Of a stretch of DNA of 64,000 nucleotides, positions 18,711-27,865 are shown piece after piece (within the stretch, counting starts at the first letter, position 1; each line of letters begins with the position of its first letter). The notes under the pieces were generated by a model. The model made no database searches and had not been told where the DNA came from. It worked only from the letters and a program-made list of their open reading frames with translations. Origin of the DNA: Alterirhizorhabdus solaris (lineage in GTDB: Bacteria > Pseudomonadota > Alphaproteobacteria > Sphingomonadales > Sphingomonadaceae); NCBI RefSeq assembly GCF_007785815.1, contig NZ_VNIM01000002.1, positions 1-64,000 of the forward strand, written 5' to 3'. The translations under genes and the position numbers were made by a program.

Positions 18711-19763
18711 TCACCGCGGCACATCTCCTTCAACGCCGGCGAGGTGGCGAGCTAAACGATCGATCATGTCGTCCGGGATCCGCCGGGCGATGACCGGCAT
18801 GGTCGCCTGCGATTGCCGCGCGTCTACCTGCTTGCCATCTCCGCGCATCTGCCTCAGCCGGGCCGCGATATACGACGCTTTCTGCCCGACGAGCACCGGA
18901 TAAGGCTTGCCCGGGCGATGGCAGCTTAAACAGGCCGGCAGTTGTCGCTCCGGCAATCCCTGCGCCACGATGCGCTCGGCCGCCCGATCCCCTGAACCCG
19001 ATAGGCCGCCCAAGCCAGTCATGCCCGCAAAACGCTCTGCCAGTACACGGATGTCGTCATCTGACAGCTGAGCGGCTGCATTGCCCATGACAGCGCTTGC
19101 CCGATCGCCGCTCCGATAGGCCCGCAGCGAGCCGAGCAGATATTCGGGCCGCTGCCCACCCAGAATCGGGATGTCGCCCGCCCCGCGTCCGCGACCGTCC
19201 GCGCCGTGACAGCCCGCGCACGCCTCGAAGCGCGGCGAACCGGCGACCCCGGCCGCCCCGCCCGTTAGCGCACGAAACTGCGCGGGCGACATGCTTGGCT
19301 GGCGGCGGACGAAGGTGACCATCCGTCGAACCTCGTCCTCGCGCCCGCGCGCCGGCCACGCCGGCATCCCGCTGAACTTCACACCGTGATCCAGAATCCA
19401 GTAGAGTTGGCGATCGGTCCAAGCTGGTGCCGTTTCCGCGAGGTTCGGTGCGGCCGGCGTCGCCGCTTGGAAGACCGGCGATGGCCGGATGCCGGGTGCG
19501 CCGTGACACGCCATGCATGACCCCGCGAAATGACCTGCCGCGCTGATCAGCCCCGTCGAGTCGGCGACTTCATCGGGGCTGTTCAGCGCGCTGCGCGTCT
19601 CGACCGAGTTGCGCATGACCCAGTGCAGGAACCATTGGGTGACCGGCCAGTGGCCACTCGACGCAGCGACGTTGATCGCACCGGACCAGCCCACTCCAAG
19701 CGCGAGCACGATGGCGCCCGCCAGCGCCAGGCCGATGCGCGACCAGGTGACCCGGGCCGTCAT
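18711..19763 (-). CDS. Tri-heme c-type cytochrome of the caa3 oxidase cluster
   Basis: The 350-residue protein begins at ATG 19763, overlapping the ctaG-like stop in ATGA, with AGGAG upstream. An N-terminal signal or anchor helix is followed by three CxxCH heme sites: CMACH, CAGCH and CLSCH, each in its own cytochrome c-like module with a downstream Met (for example SGMPAWP, and ATMPVIA near the C-terminus). It is the last gene of the oxidase operon and probably feeds electrons to the oxidase. A longer upstream frame to 20408 is a different frame of the neighbouring gene. Confidence 0.88.
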   Translation of the reverse strand: MTARVTWSRIGLALAGAIVLALGVGWSGAINVAASSGHWPVTQWFLHWVMRNSVETRSALNSPDEVADSTGLISAAGHFAGSCMACHGAPGIRPSPVFQAATPAAPNLAETAPAWTDRQLYWILDHGVKFSGMPAWPARGREDEVRRMVTFVRRQPSMSPAQFRALTGGAAGVAGSPRFEACAGCHGADGRGRGAGDIPILGGQRPEYLLGSLRAYRSGDRASAVMGNAAAQLSDDDIRVLAERFAGMTGLGGLSGSGDRAAERIVAQGLPERQLPACLSCHRPGKPYPVLVGQKASYIAARLRQMRGDGKQVDARQSQATMPVIARRIPDDMIDRLARHLAGVEGDVPR

Positions 19764-20356
19764 GTCATAGTCTCCTGCCGTAACAGCCCGCCGAGCACCG
19801 CCAGGCCTCCGACAAGATAGGCAGCACCGCCGATCAGCAGCATCACGACACCGGCCAGTTGCTGGTCCTGAAGCGCGCTCATGCCGAACGGCGACGCATG
19901 CGACATGGCTCGATAGAGCGGACGCGGGGCAAGACCGATCAAGGCGCCCAGCAGCGTCATGTGCATGGAGGTGAGGAACAGCGCGCCCACGCCGCTCGCC
20001 CGCGCGGCCTGCGGTCGCGCGAGCACCGCGGACCATAGCAGCACGCCGACGCCAAGGAAGCAGAGCTGCTCCACCATCAGCAGCGCGGGCGCGTGCCCGG
20101 CAGCAGCACGCAATGCAGGCAGGTGCCATATCCAGACCACCGCGAGTTCGATCAGGCTCATGGCGAGCGGCGTAACCATGGCCGGCCAGCGGTGCGCCGG
20201 GTCGGCACCGCTGCCGCCCAGAGCGAGCGCGAGCAGCGGAGCAGCGAGTGCTACTGCGATCATGTGCGCGGCCATGTGCCCGGTCATGCCGAGCCCCGCC
20301 AGGCCCCAGCCAATGCCGAGAAGCGCGAGCGCGGCCGGCAGGTACGTGGTCTTCAC
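19760..20356 (-). CDS. ctaG: CtaG-like cytochrome c oxidase assembly membrane protein
   Basis: GTG at 20356 overlaps the stop of the preceding gene and gives a 198-residue protein beginning VKTTYLPAALALLGIGWG. At least five hydrophobic helices are visible, with conserved-looking GHMAAHMIAVALAAPLLALAL, WIWHLPALRAAAG and TSMHMTLLGALIGLAPRPLY. This pattern of His-bearing helices is that of the caa3_CtaG family (the membrane type, unrelated to the soluble copper chaperone Cox11). It is thought to help assemble the copper site of oxidases. Its place in the cox operon supports the call. Confidence 0.85.
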   Translation of the reverse strand: MKTTYLPAALALLGIGWGLAGLGMTGHMAAHMIAVALAAPLLALALGGSGADPAHRWPAMVTPLAMSLIELAVVWIWHLPALRAAAGHAPALLMVEQLCFLGVGVLLWSAVLARPQAARASGVGALFLTSMHMTLLGALIGLAPRPLYRAMSHASPFGMSALQDQQLAGVVMLLIGGAAYLVGGLAVLGGLLRQETMT

Positions 20357-20733
20357 CGGCAATTGTCGATGAACAGCACGGGCAACGCCGTGAACGCCAC
20401 GCCCACAACGCTCAGCCCGGCTAGCAGCAACGTCGCATAAGCGAGGAAGCGGAGCCGGTCGATTTCGGTGCCCTCGTTGTGCGGGGGATGATCGCCCGGC
20501 TTGCGCGCCTGCACGAGCGCGATCCAGCCCGAGGCGACGATGACGATGGCGGCGAGGCCGGTTCCTGTCCAGAACACGGCCGGCTCGTCCGCGAAATGCC
20601 CGGTCTTGGCGCAGTGAACGGCCGCCCAGAGATAGGAGAAGAGGAAGTGCGAAGCCCATGTGGCGGGCGGCACAATCAGCGTCCACAAGGTGACGTGGAG
20701 CGCCCGAATGCGCTGGTGCAGGCCGTCGATCAC
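20353..20733 (-). CDS. Small membrane protein of the caa3 oxidase operon
   Basis: GTG at 20733 overlaps the ctaD-E stop (GTGA), and the stop overlaps the next start, so it is coupled on both sides. The 126 residues hold three helices: TLIVPPATWASHFLFSYLWAA, AVFWTGTGLAAIVIVASGWIAL and LAYATLLLAGLSVVGVAFTALPVL. The His and Cys in FLFSYLWAAVHCAKTG are unusual for a pure spacer. I do not know a function. Its fixed place between the fused oxidase subunits and the assembly factor suggests an accessory subunit or assembly role. Confidence 0.75.
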   Translation of the reverse strand: MIDGLHQRIRALHVTLWTLIVPPATWASHFLFSYLWAAVHCAKTGHFADEPAVFWTGTGLAAIVIVASGWIALVQARKPGDHPPHNEGTEIDRLRFLAYATLLLAGLSVVGVAFTALPVLFIDNCR

Positions 20734-23246
20734 GCAACCCCCGGGAAGAAGCCAAGCGTCAGCCAGGTGACCAGCGCGGTGAACAGCAGGAAGTGCTGGT
20801 ACAGCGTCACGTTACGGATGTCCGCATCATGCGTCGGCGTCGCCCGCCCGGCGAGGCTGCGCGCGAGCGCGTAAAGCTGGCCGATCGCGCCGACGGCAGC
20901 GTGCGCGGTCGTCCAGCAGGCGATGACCCAGACGATCGCGCCGTAGCTGTGAACGGCTGGATCAAGACCGGACAGCCACGGCCCCGCCAGCCCCGCCCCT
21001 ATCGACACGATCGCCGACAGAGCGCCGCCGGACAGGAGCAGCCGGGCGGTCGTCACCAGTCCCCGCCGGTTCGCCGCGCGCGCGCCCACGGTCGCCGCCC
21101 AGCTCGCGGCCGTCAGCGCCAACGCTGCCATCGGCCAGTGGCTGCCCGGTCCTGTCATGCCAGGTGGCGGAAAAGCCTCGTGCACCGTCCAGAAGAAGTA
21201 ATAGCCGAACACCAGCCCGGAGAACGCGGTCGCATCGGCCATCATGGTGATGAACATTGCCCACCAGCCCGGCGCCTGCGTTCCGGAAATGTAGAGCGGC
21301 AGCTCGATTCCGTGGCCGATCGGCTTGCACGGCTTTTCCGGGATCTCGGCGGTGGTCCACAGCCAGCGCAACACCAGTGCGAGCGTCAGCGCGCCGCTCG
21401 CCAACGCGGGCCAGTACAGGTGGTAGGTGGTCAGGATGAACACGCCGCCGAGCGCGAAGGCGGCGAACATCGGCAGGAACGACGGCGTCCCCAGCCGGAC
21501 CACCGCGACCGGACGCGCGTCGAGCACCGTCGTGATGATCGTCTCGCGCCGCCCTTCCTCCGCATCGGGAAGGAAGAAGCGTCCCTCGTCGACCTTGCGC
21601 ATGAAATCGGGCTGATCCCAGATCGGATACCGCGTTTCGATCAGCGGGATGGAGCGGATACCCCAATGCTCGCTCTCAGGCATGGCAAGCCATTCGAGCG
21701 TGCCGGCATTCCAGGGATTGCGCCGACCCTTGGGTCGAGTGGGCGAGAGAGCAAGGTCGATGCAGACGATCAGCACGCCGGCCGCGAACAGGTAGGCGCC
21801 GATGGTCGAGGCGAGGTTCAACCCACCCAGGCCAAGCTCCGCCGGATAGGTAAACACGCGACGCGGCATTCCCATCAGCCCGGACAGGTGCATCGGGAAG
21901 AAGGTGAGGTTAGCGCCTGCGAACAGCACCCAAAACGCCGTTCGACCGAGACGGTCGCTCAGCTTTTTCCCTGTGACCAGCGGCCAATAGTAATAAAGCC
22001 CTGCGAAAAGCGGCATTAGTGTGCCGCCCATCAGCACGTAGTGGAGGTGCGCGACCACGAAATAGGTGTCGTGCGCCTGCCAGTCGAACGGCACGATCGC
22101 GACCATTACGCCGGTCAGCCCGCCGATGACGAAGATGGCGAGGCTGCCGGTCGCGAACAGCAACGGCGTCGAGAAGATTACCCGGCCCGCCGCCAGCGTC
22201 GCGATGAAGGCGAAGATCTGAACGCCCGTCGGGATCACCACCGCCTGGCTTGCCGCCGAGAAGAAGGCGAGGCTGATCTTCGGCAGCCCGGTCGCGAACA
22301 TGTGGTGGACCCACAGGCCGAACGACAGGAATGCCGTGCCGACCGCCGCCAGCACTATATACGGATACCCCAGCAGGTGACGCTGCGAGAATGTCGGGAT
22401 CAGCATCGCGAACAGCGCGATCGACGGCAGGAAGATAATGTAGCCCTCCGGATGACCGAAGATCCAGAACAGGTGCTGCCAGAGCAGCGGATCGCCGCCG
22501 CGGCTTGCATAAAAGAACGACCAGCCGAGCAGTCGCTCCATCTCGAACAGCAGGTCGCCGGCGATCAGCGGCGGAAAGGCGAACAGGATCATCACCGCCA
22601 CGACCAGAATATACCAGGCGTATAGCGGCATCAGGTTCAGGCGCATGCCGGGCGGGCGGCATTTAAGTACGCCGACGATCAGCTCCACCGCCGCAGCGAC
22701 CGAGGACACCTCGATGAACGACAGGCCAAGCATCCAGATATCGGCGCCGAGCCCCGACAGGTCCGTGCGCGTGGTGAGCGGCGGGTACATGAACCAGCCG
22801 CCGTCGGGCGCCACGTTGAAGAAGATCGAGCCGAGCACGAAAACGCCGCCGAGCAGGAAGCTCCAGTAGCCAAAGGCGGACAGGCGCGGAAATGGCAGGT
22901 CGCGCGCGCCGAGCAGCTGCGGCAGGATGACGATCGACACCGCCTCGAACATCGGGACGGCGAACAGGAACATCATTGCCGAGCCGTGCAGGGTGAACAG
23001 CTGGTTGTAGGTCGATGCGGAGACCAGATCGTTGTCGGGCACCGCGAGCTGAGTGCGCATGATCAGCGCGAGCACGCCGGCAAACAGCATGAAGCAGAAG
23101 GCGGTCAGCGTGTACCAGACCCCCACGGCATCGTTGTTGACGTCGGTCCAGCGACGCAGCCAGCCGGTGGGCGAGGCCCAGGCGGCACGCAGCCGTTCCT
23201 CCTGTGCATGGCGCAGGTCGGGATCATCCTGGGCGTGCAGGCTCAG
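20730..23246 (-). CDS. Fused cytochrome c oxidase subunits I and III
   Basis: About 838 residues. The first 560 are subunit I: FTLHGSAMMFLF (heme a ligand), FWIFGHPEGYIIFLP (CuB His, channel Glu and crosslinked Tyr), WVHHMFATGLP (CuB His pair) and VVAHLHYVLMGG (heme a3 and heme a). The last 190 or so are subunit III: SGTQAPGWWAMFITMMADA and FFWTVHEAFPPPG. The enzyme reduces oxygen to water and pumps protons. No ATG, GTG or TTG lies where homology begins (SLHAQDDPDLR). I place a CTG start at 23246, overlapping the coxB stop, but this is uncertain. The Glu in the HPE motif fits an A1-type enzyme. Confidence 0.93.
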   Translation of the reverse strand: MSLHAQDDPDLRHAQEERLRAAWASPTGWLRRWTDVNNDAVGVWYTLTAFCFMLFAGVLALIMRTQLAVPDNDLVSASTYNQLFTLHGSAMMFLFAVPMFEAVSIVILPQLLGARDLPFPRLSAFGYWSFLLGGVFVLGSIFFNVAPDGGWFMYPPLTTRTDLSGLGADIWMLGLSFIEVSSVAAAVELIVGVLKCRPPGMRLNLMPLYAWYILVVAVMILFAFPPLIAGDLLFEMERLLGWSFFYASRGGDPLLWQHLFWIFGHPEGYIIFLPSIALFAMLIPTFSQRHLLGYPYIVLAAVGTAFLSFGLWVHHMFATGLPKISLAFFSAASQAVVIPTGVQIFAFIATLAAGRVIFSTPLLFATGSLAIFVIGGLTGVMVAIVPFDWQAHDTYFVVAHLHYVLMGGTLMPLFAGLYYYWPLVTGKKLSDRLGRTAFWVLFAGANLTFFPMHLSGLMGMPRRVFTYPAELGLGGLNLASTIGAYLFAAGVLIVCIDLALSPTRPKGRRNPWNAGTLEWLAMPESEHWGIRSIPLIETRYPIWDQPDFMRKVDEGRFFLPDAEEGRRETIITTVLDARPVAVVRLGTPSFLPMFAAFALGGVFILTTYHLYWPALASGALTLALVLRWLWTTAEIPEKPCKPIGHGIELPLYISGTQAPGWWAMFITMMADATAFSGLVFGYYFFWTVHEAFPPPGMTGPGSHWPMAALALTAASWAATVGARAANRRGLVTTARLLLSGGALSAIVSIGAGLAGPWLSGLDPAVHSYGAIVWVIACWTTAHAAVGAIGQLYALARSLAGRATPTHDADIRNVTLYQHFLLFTALVTWLTLGFFPGVA

Positions 23247-24235
23247 CGGAGGTCTCCCAGATAGCGGGCGATCGCATGGGCGTCGGCTTCGCTCATGTGC
23301 GGAAAAGCAGGCATCCGCACGCCTGGCTTGGTCCTCGCGGGATAACGGATGAAGTGCGCGATGGCCTCCTCTCCATTTGGCAGAGCGCCGGCCGCAATCG
23401 TCCGCCGCCCTCCGACATGGGTGAGATCGGGGCCGATCGCGCCATCTTGTCCGGTGCCGCGTACGGTGTGACAGCCACCGCATCCATAGCGGGAGAACAA
23501 GGCCGCGCCCACATGCGCCGTCGCCGGCGCCGTCGCCGCCGCCGGCTGGCGCTGGCTCGCCAGCCAGCGCTCGAATGCGTCAGGCTCCATGGCGACGACA
23601 TCGAATGCCATCAGCGCATGGGACAGCCCGCAAAATTCGGTACACTGTCCGCGAAAGAGCCCCGGCCGGACCGCACGGACCACAAGCTCGTTCGTGCGGC
23701 CGGGGATCATGTCCATCTTGCCTGCGAGCCCAGGAATCCAAAAACTATGGATCACGTCGGCCCCGCGCAGTCGGAACAGTACCGTGCGCCCAACAGGAAC
23801 ACGGATCTCGTTCGCGGTCGTGACCGGATTTCCGCCGGGCGGCGCATAGCCGACGCGCCACCAGAACTGCTCGCCCGTGACGTCGATCCGCATGTCGGCG
23901 GGAGCCACTGCGCGCGGGCGCATGACGGGCAGGCTGTAGCCGAGCAGAACCAGCAGCAGCAGCACCGGCAGGAGTCCACCTGCGATCAGGATCAGGCGTT
24001 CGCCGCCGCGCAGGCTCAAGGCACCGGGCCGCGCGCGCATCGCCCAGATCATCAGCGCGGCGACACCGATCGCGACCGCAACCGCGCCGATGGTCATCAC
24101 CAGCGCGAGATGGTCGATAGCCGCGGCTTCCTCGCCGAACGTCGCAAAGGTGGATTGGCGACGATTGCAGCCGGAAAGCGCCAAAGCCATCGCCGCTGGT
24201 AGACAGCTTGGGAGAAGAGTGCGGCCAGACGACAT
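23243..24235 (-). CDS. coxB: Cytochrome c oxidase subunit II with fused cytochrome c
   Basis: A 330-residue lipoprotein-like subunit II. ATG 24235 gives MSSGRTLLPSCLPAAMALALSGC, with a lipobox. Two helices follow, then the cupredoxin domain ending in GQCTEFCGLSHALM, which holds the CuA ligands. The last 90 residues are a cytochrome c domain with CGGCH and the distal Met in GVRMPAFPHM. This fusion defines caa3-type oxidases, which accept electrons through the tethered heme. First gene of the operon running to 18711. Its stop overlaps the next gene. Confidence 0.93.
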   Translation of the reverse strand: MSSGRTLLPSCLPAAMALALSGCNRRQSTFATFGEEAAAIDHLALVMTIGAVAVAIGVAALMIWAMRARPGALSLRGGERLILIAGGLLPVLLLLVLLGYSLPVMRPRAVAPADMRIDVTGEQFWWRVGYAPPGGNPVTTANEIRVPVGRTVLFRLRGADVIHSFWIPGLAGKMDMIPGRTNELVVRAVRPGLFRGQCTEFCGLSHALMAFDVVAMEPDAFERWLASQRQPAAATAPATAHVGAALFSRYGCGGCHTVRGTGQDGAIGPDLTHVGGRRTIAAGALPNGEEAIAHFIRYPARTKPGVRMPAFPHMSEADAHAIARYLGDLR

Positions 24236-24602
24236 GGACAATGCTTATGGGCAAGGCCTGCCACCGTCCACGACAGCTTGACGAACCGGGTTGATTCTCC
24301 GGCTTCGCGGGGTCCGCGGTGCACCTACCGTCAGGGTGACCTGCCAGGCGCTGAGCTGAATGGTCCTGCCCGGTCGTTACCTGATGACAGCGGCAGATTG
24401 TACGGTAGCAACGCACCTGCGCCATAGGCATGAGCAAGCCCACAGCATCTATTGGGCAAGGACTAGGGCAGAGACTAACGTTCCCCACTCTGGAGGCTAG
24501 GCAGCCGTACTCTGATATGCGACGAGTGCCCCGGCGTAATCTCCTCGGGCGTCGTCCTGCCCGCAACTCGTTTGAATCCGACAAGGATCTCCGATCGGCA
24601 TA
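24236..24602. other. 367-base intergenic region between divergent coxB and yihY-like genes
   Basis: Both flanking genes start outward from here, so it must hold two promoters. I cannot point to convincing -35/-10 pairs. No open frame with a ribosome site, no repeat and no terminator stands out. Confidence 0.5.
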
Positions 24603-25556
24603 GTGGCTGCCCTTTACAACAATCGCGCCACGCGTTGGTGGACACACGTCACGCGCGCGCCGGAAGGCCAAGATCTTTCGAAACCATGGCAGATTAGCTT
24701 GCCGGATTGGGCACGCATCTTGGCTCGCGCGGCCGACGGTGCAATGCGCGACGATTACGGGATTATGGCGAGTTCGATCGCATTCGCCGCCTTCCTATCT
24801 ATCCTGCCTCTTTTGAGCCTTGTCGCTCTTGTCTACGGTATTGCGGTGCCGGCAGAGGTGGTCACCGCCAACATCGCAACGCTTGTCGACGTGCTGCCCG
24901 GTAGCGCTCAGAACCTTGTTCGCCGATGGCTCACCGAAAGCCTTGCGCGGCAAGAGGCAAGCGGACTGGCGCTTCTCCTCTCGGCCGCGATCACCCTGTT
25001 TGGGGCGCGACGGGCGGGTCGATCGTTGCTCCACGGGATCAATGTCGCCAGCGAGGTCGAGCAGGACCGTGGACCGATCATGAGTCAGCTCGTTGCGCTG
25101 GCGGTCGTCCTCGCGTCGGCGGCCATGCTGTTGACCGCGCTGGTGTCGATCTCCGCGCTGGCGCTGATCCAGGGTTGGCTGCCGCAAGACCTTCCGGCCG
25201 CAGCCCAGCTTTTCCGGCTGCTCCTGTGGGGATCACTGACATTTGGACCCGCGGCGGCGCTCCTGTTGACCTACCGATATGCCGCTGCTCGCAAGCCTGT
25301 AGCTTGGGCTTGGGCTGTTCCCGGCGCCCTCATCGGGGTGGCGTTGTGGCTTGGGGCGACGCTGGCCTTTCGCTGGTACGTCAGCAGCGTCGCGCGTTAT
25401 GCTAGCACCTATGGCTCACTCGCGGCCGTGGTGGTGCTGCTGCTGTGGCTGATGCTTTCGGCGTGGATCCTGCTGTTTGGGGCTAAGGTCAACGCGGAGG
25501 CGCTACGGACCGCAGCACGGGACGATCGCCGGACGAGATTGGGCGAGCTAACGTGA
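24603..25556 (+). CDS. YihY/BrkB-family inner-membrane protein
   Basis: A 317-residue protein with six helices. The conserved start of the fold is present as DDYGIMASSIAFAAFLSILPLLSLVALVYG, and the family's late motif as SSVARYASTYGSLAAVVVLLLWL with the SxY-x-YG-x-LA pattern. The family was once called ribonuclease BN by error, and its true role is unknown. The start is GTG 24603, the most upstream in-frame start codon, and no strong ribosome site lies before it. It precedes the AI-2E-family gene by four bases, so the two form an operon. Confidence 0.85.
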   Translation: MAALYNNRATRWWTHVTRAPEGQDLSKPWQISLPDWARILARAADGAMRDDYGIMASSIAFAAFLSILPLLSLVALVYGIAVPAEVVTANIATLVDVLPGSAQNLVRRWLTESLARQEASGLALLLSAAITLFGARRAGRSLLHGINVASEVEQDRGPIMSQLVALAVVLASAAMLLTALVSISALALIQGWLPQDLPAAAQLFRLLLWGSLTFGPAAALLLTYRYAAARKPVAWAWAVPGALIGVALWLGATLAFRWYVSSVARYASTYGSLAAVVVLLLWLMLSAWILLFGAKVNAEALRTAARDDRRTRLGELT

Positions 25557-25560
25557 TCCT

Positions 25561-26574
25561 ATGACCGGAACTCCACCTGCAGATCGCTACCGCAACCAAT
25601 TGCTGACGCTGATCGCATTCGTGCTGGCTGTGGCAGCGCTTCGCGCAAGCTATTCCGTCACCATGCCCATCCTGTTCGCCGGGGTGATCGTTGCCGCGCT
25701 CTGGCCGCTCAAGCTTTGGCTGGACCGGTGGCTTCCGTCGTGGCTGAGCTACATCCTGACGATCCTCGCGCTCCTAGCGGTGCTGGGTGGCTTCGCGGCG
25801 TCGGTGTACCTGTCACTCGGCCAAGTCGTCTCGGTGGTCGGCGCGCAATGGCCGAAGTTCGAAGGCCTCTATGCTTCGATGGCGGAGCGCGCGAGCCGGT
25901 GGGGTGTTCCGATAAATGGAGTTGCCGACCGGGCGCGGGTCATCGGCTTCATCCAGATGATGGCGTCCAGCGTCTACAGCGTCGCAACATATACCGGGTT
26001 CATTGGCCTGCTCGTCATCCTGGGGCTTCCCGAGGTGCCTCGAATGCAGTCCAAGATGAAGGAGGAACTAGATGGCAGCACGCGAGGTGAGCTGCGCGCC
26101 ACGGCGGTCAAGATCTCCGAACAGGTGCGTCGCTATTTTGGCACCACTCTCGCAACCAGCGTTCTGACCGGTGTCGCCTCTGCCCTGTGGGCGCTGGTGA
26201 CGGGGCTCGATCTCGCGCTCGTCTGGGGATTGCTGAATTTCTTGCTGAACTTCATTCCCGTAATCGGCAATATCATCGGAATCATTCCGCCCGTGCTCTA
26301 TGCCTTTGTCCAGTTCGGCGGTTGGGGCATGCCGCTGTTGGTGTTCGCCGGTTTCGCCGCATTGCAGATTGCGATCAGCAACTTCGTCTATCCGATTCTC
26401 CAAGGGCGGCAGCTGGCGCTCTCACCGCTGGCGATCATCATCGCAATGACGTTCTGGAGCTGGGTGTGGGGGATCGCCGGAGCGCTTATCGCGGTGCCGC
26501 TGACGGCAACGGCGGTGATCGTCTGCCGCCAATTCGACCGAAGCCGCTGGATCGCGAAACTGCTTTCTGCCTGA
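25561..26574 (+). CDS. AI-2E/PerM-family transporter
   Basis: A 337-residue membrane protein. Paired N-terminal helices (VLAVAALRASYSVTMPILFAG and SYILTILALLAVLGGFAA) are followed by a soluble segment and the family core: GLLVILGLPEVPRMQSKMKE, RRYFGTTLATSVLTGV, GLLNFLLNFIPVIGNIIGIIPP and the C-terminal helices with SPLAIIIAMTFWSWVWGI. Members export autoinducer-2 or act as sodium/proton antiporters, and sequence does not decide which. Codon usage and a four-base gap tie it to the yihY-like gene upstream. Confidence 0.87.
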   Translation: MTGTPPADRYRNQLLTLIAFVLAVAALRASYSVTMPILFAGVIVAALWPLKLWLDRWLPSWLSYILTILALLAVLGGFAASVYLSLGQVVSVVGAQWPKFEGLYASMAERASRWGVPINGVADRARVIGFIQMMASSVYSVATYTGFIGLLVILGLPEVPRMQSKMKEELDGSTRGELRATAVKISEQVRRYFGTTLATSVLTGVASALWALVTGLDLALVWGLLNFLLNFIPVIGNIIGIIPPVLYAFVQFGGWGMPLLVFAGFAALQIAISNFVYPILQGRQLALSPLAIIIAMTFWSWVWGIAGALIAVPLTATAVIVCRQFDRSRWIAKLLSA

Positions 26575-26581
26575 GCCTAGG

Positions 26582-27865
26582 CTACAGCGTGAACGCACTC
26601 TTGAGCCCCAGCACGACGGCGTCAGAGCGGTGCTTAAGTCCGCCGGGATGAAGGATATACTGGACGTTGGGACGGAGCACGAGGCCCGTAGCCGGGTGCA
26701 GGCTGTAGAAGACCTCACCCGTCCACTCGGCGCCCTGGATCGCCTCGCCCCGGATCCGCTGCGCTGCCTCGACCCGGTGGTTGACATGCGTCCGCCCTAG
26801 TGCTGCGCCGAGCACGTCGTCCGAGGCCAGGCCGGGGAGCCCCTCATAGAACAGCCCGACAGTGACCTGGCTGTCGATGCGCGCGGTGCGACGGTCGGCT
26901 TGCGTCACCCGCCCGAACAGGGTGAGGCCGCGGACCGCGCCGTCCTCGTCGGCGGCCCCCGTCACCTGTTGCCGCACGATTGCCCAGCCGCCCCAACGCC
27001 CTTCGCGCCGCAGCGGACCGAGCCCGCCCGCCGCTGCCAGCCCACCGGCGCGGTCGAGCGCCACGTCGTCTGCATGCGACGTGTCGTACCAGGCTCCGGC
27101 CCGCCAAGTTCCCGGCAGGCCGCCCACCTTCGGCTTCCAGACGCCCTCCACAGGCAAAAGCACCCCCGTCGCGCCGTGCAGATAGCCGATCGTGAATGTC
27201 TTGCGGAGATTGCGCGGGTTGACCTCATAGGCGCCGAGCTGGACGTATCCCTGTCCGATGGAGAGCTTCGCCCGCGCCATCCACTGGCTGACCGGCCAAT
27301 TGTACCAATAGTCGCCCACGATGTTGCCCGGCTGCGCGCCGCAGAAGCTCAGGTTCATGAAATCGCAGGAGAAGGTGGCGAAGTCCTCGCCAACGTTGCT
27401 CCTCCCGGCCTTCAGAGCGACGGGACCCAGCGCCTGCTCGTACCAGAGCCGGGTCAGCCGCCATGTCTGACCGCGTCCGTAGACCTCCTGCGTCTGCTGC
27501 AGGGTGCCGAGGTTCGCGGTGCTGTCGAGCAGGTGGCCCCGGCGCCAGGTCACCACGGCATTAAGCGTCCCGCCCTGCAGCCCCGCAACCTGCCCCATGT
27601 CGAGCTTCGCGCCGACATCGGCCTGCCCCGTCTCGGTCACCCGCTCTGCGTCCCCACCTGCGACATTGAAGCCCAGTTCCGAGGTATAGCGCGCTGACAG
27701 CGTCACACCGGCCTTGGTTGCGCGCCCGCGCAGACGGTCAAATGGTGCGATCAAGCCGGCCGGCGGCGACTCCTGCGCGTCGGCCTCGCCCTTCTGAACG
27801 CTCTGCGCGAACGCAGGTGGCGCCGCTCCCGCCAGCGCCAGCGCGAGAAGGGCACTGCGTGTCAT
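26582..27865 (-). CDS. OprB-family carbohydrate-selective porin
   Basis: A 427-residue outer-membrane protein. MTRSALLALALAGAAPPAFAQ is a signal peptide ending in AFA-Q. The mature part alternates short beta strands, with typical OprB segments TWRLTRLWYEQALGPVALKAGRSNVGEDFA, GDYWYNWPVSQWMARAK and QVTVGLFYEGLPGLASDD, and ends in a strand finishing FTL, with the terminal aromatic-containing segment needed for barrel assembly. The start overlaps the stop of the glucose dehydrogenase gene by four bases. This suggests that sugar entry and periplasmic oxidation are made together. Confidence 0.88.
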   Translation of the reverse strand: MTRSALLALALAGAAPPAFAQSVQKGEADAQESPPAGLIAPFDRLRGRATKAGVTLSARYTSELGFNVAGGDAERVTETGQADVGAKLDMGQVAGLQGGTLNAVVTWRRGHLLDSTANLGTLQQTQEVYGRGQTWRLTRLWYEQALGPVALKAGRSNVGEDFATFSCDFMNLSFCGAQPGNIVGDYWYNWPVSQWMARAKLSIGQGYVQLGAYEVNPRNLRKTFTIGYLHGATGVLLPVEGVWKPKVGGLPGTWRAGAWYDTSHADDVALDRAGGLAAAGGLGPLRREGRWGGWAIVRQQVTGAADEDGAVRGLTLFGRVTQADRRTARIDSQVTVGLFYEGLPGLASDDVLGAALGRTHVNHRVEAAQRIRGEAIQGAEWTGEVFYSLHPATGLVLRPNVQYILHPGGLKHRSDAVVLGLKSAFTL

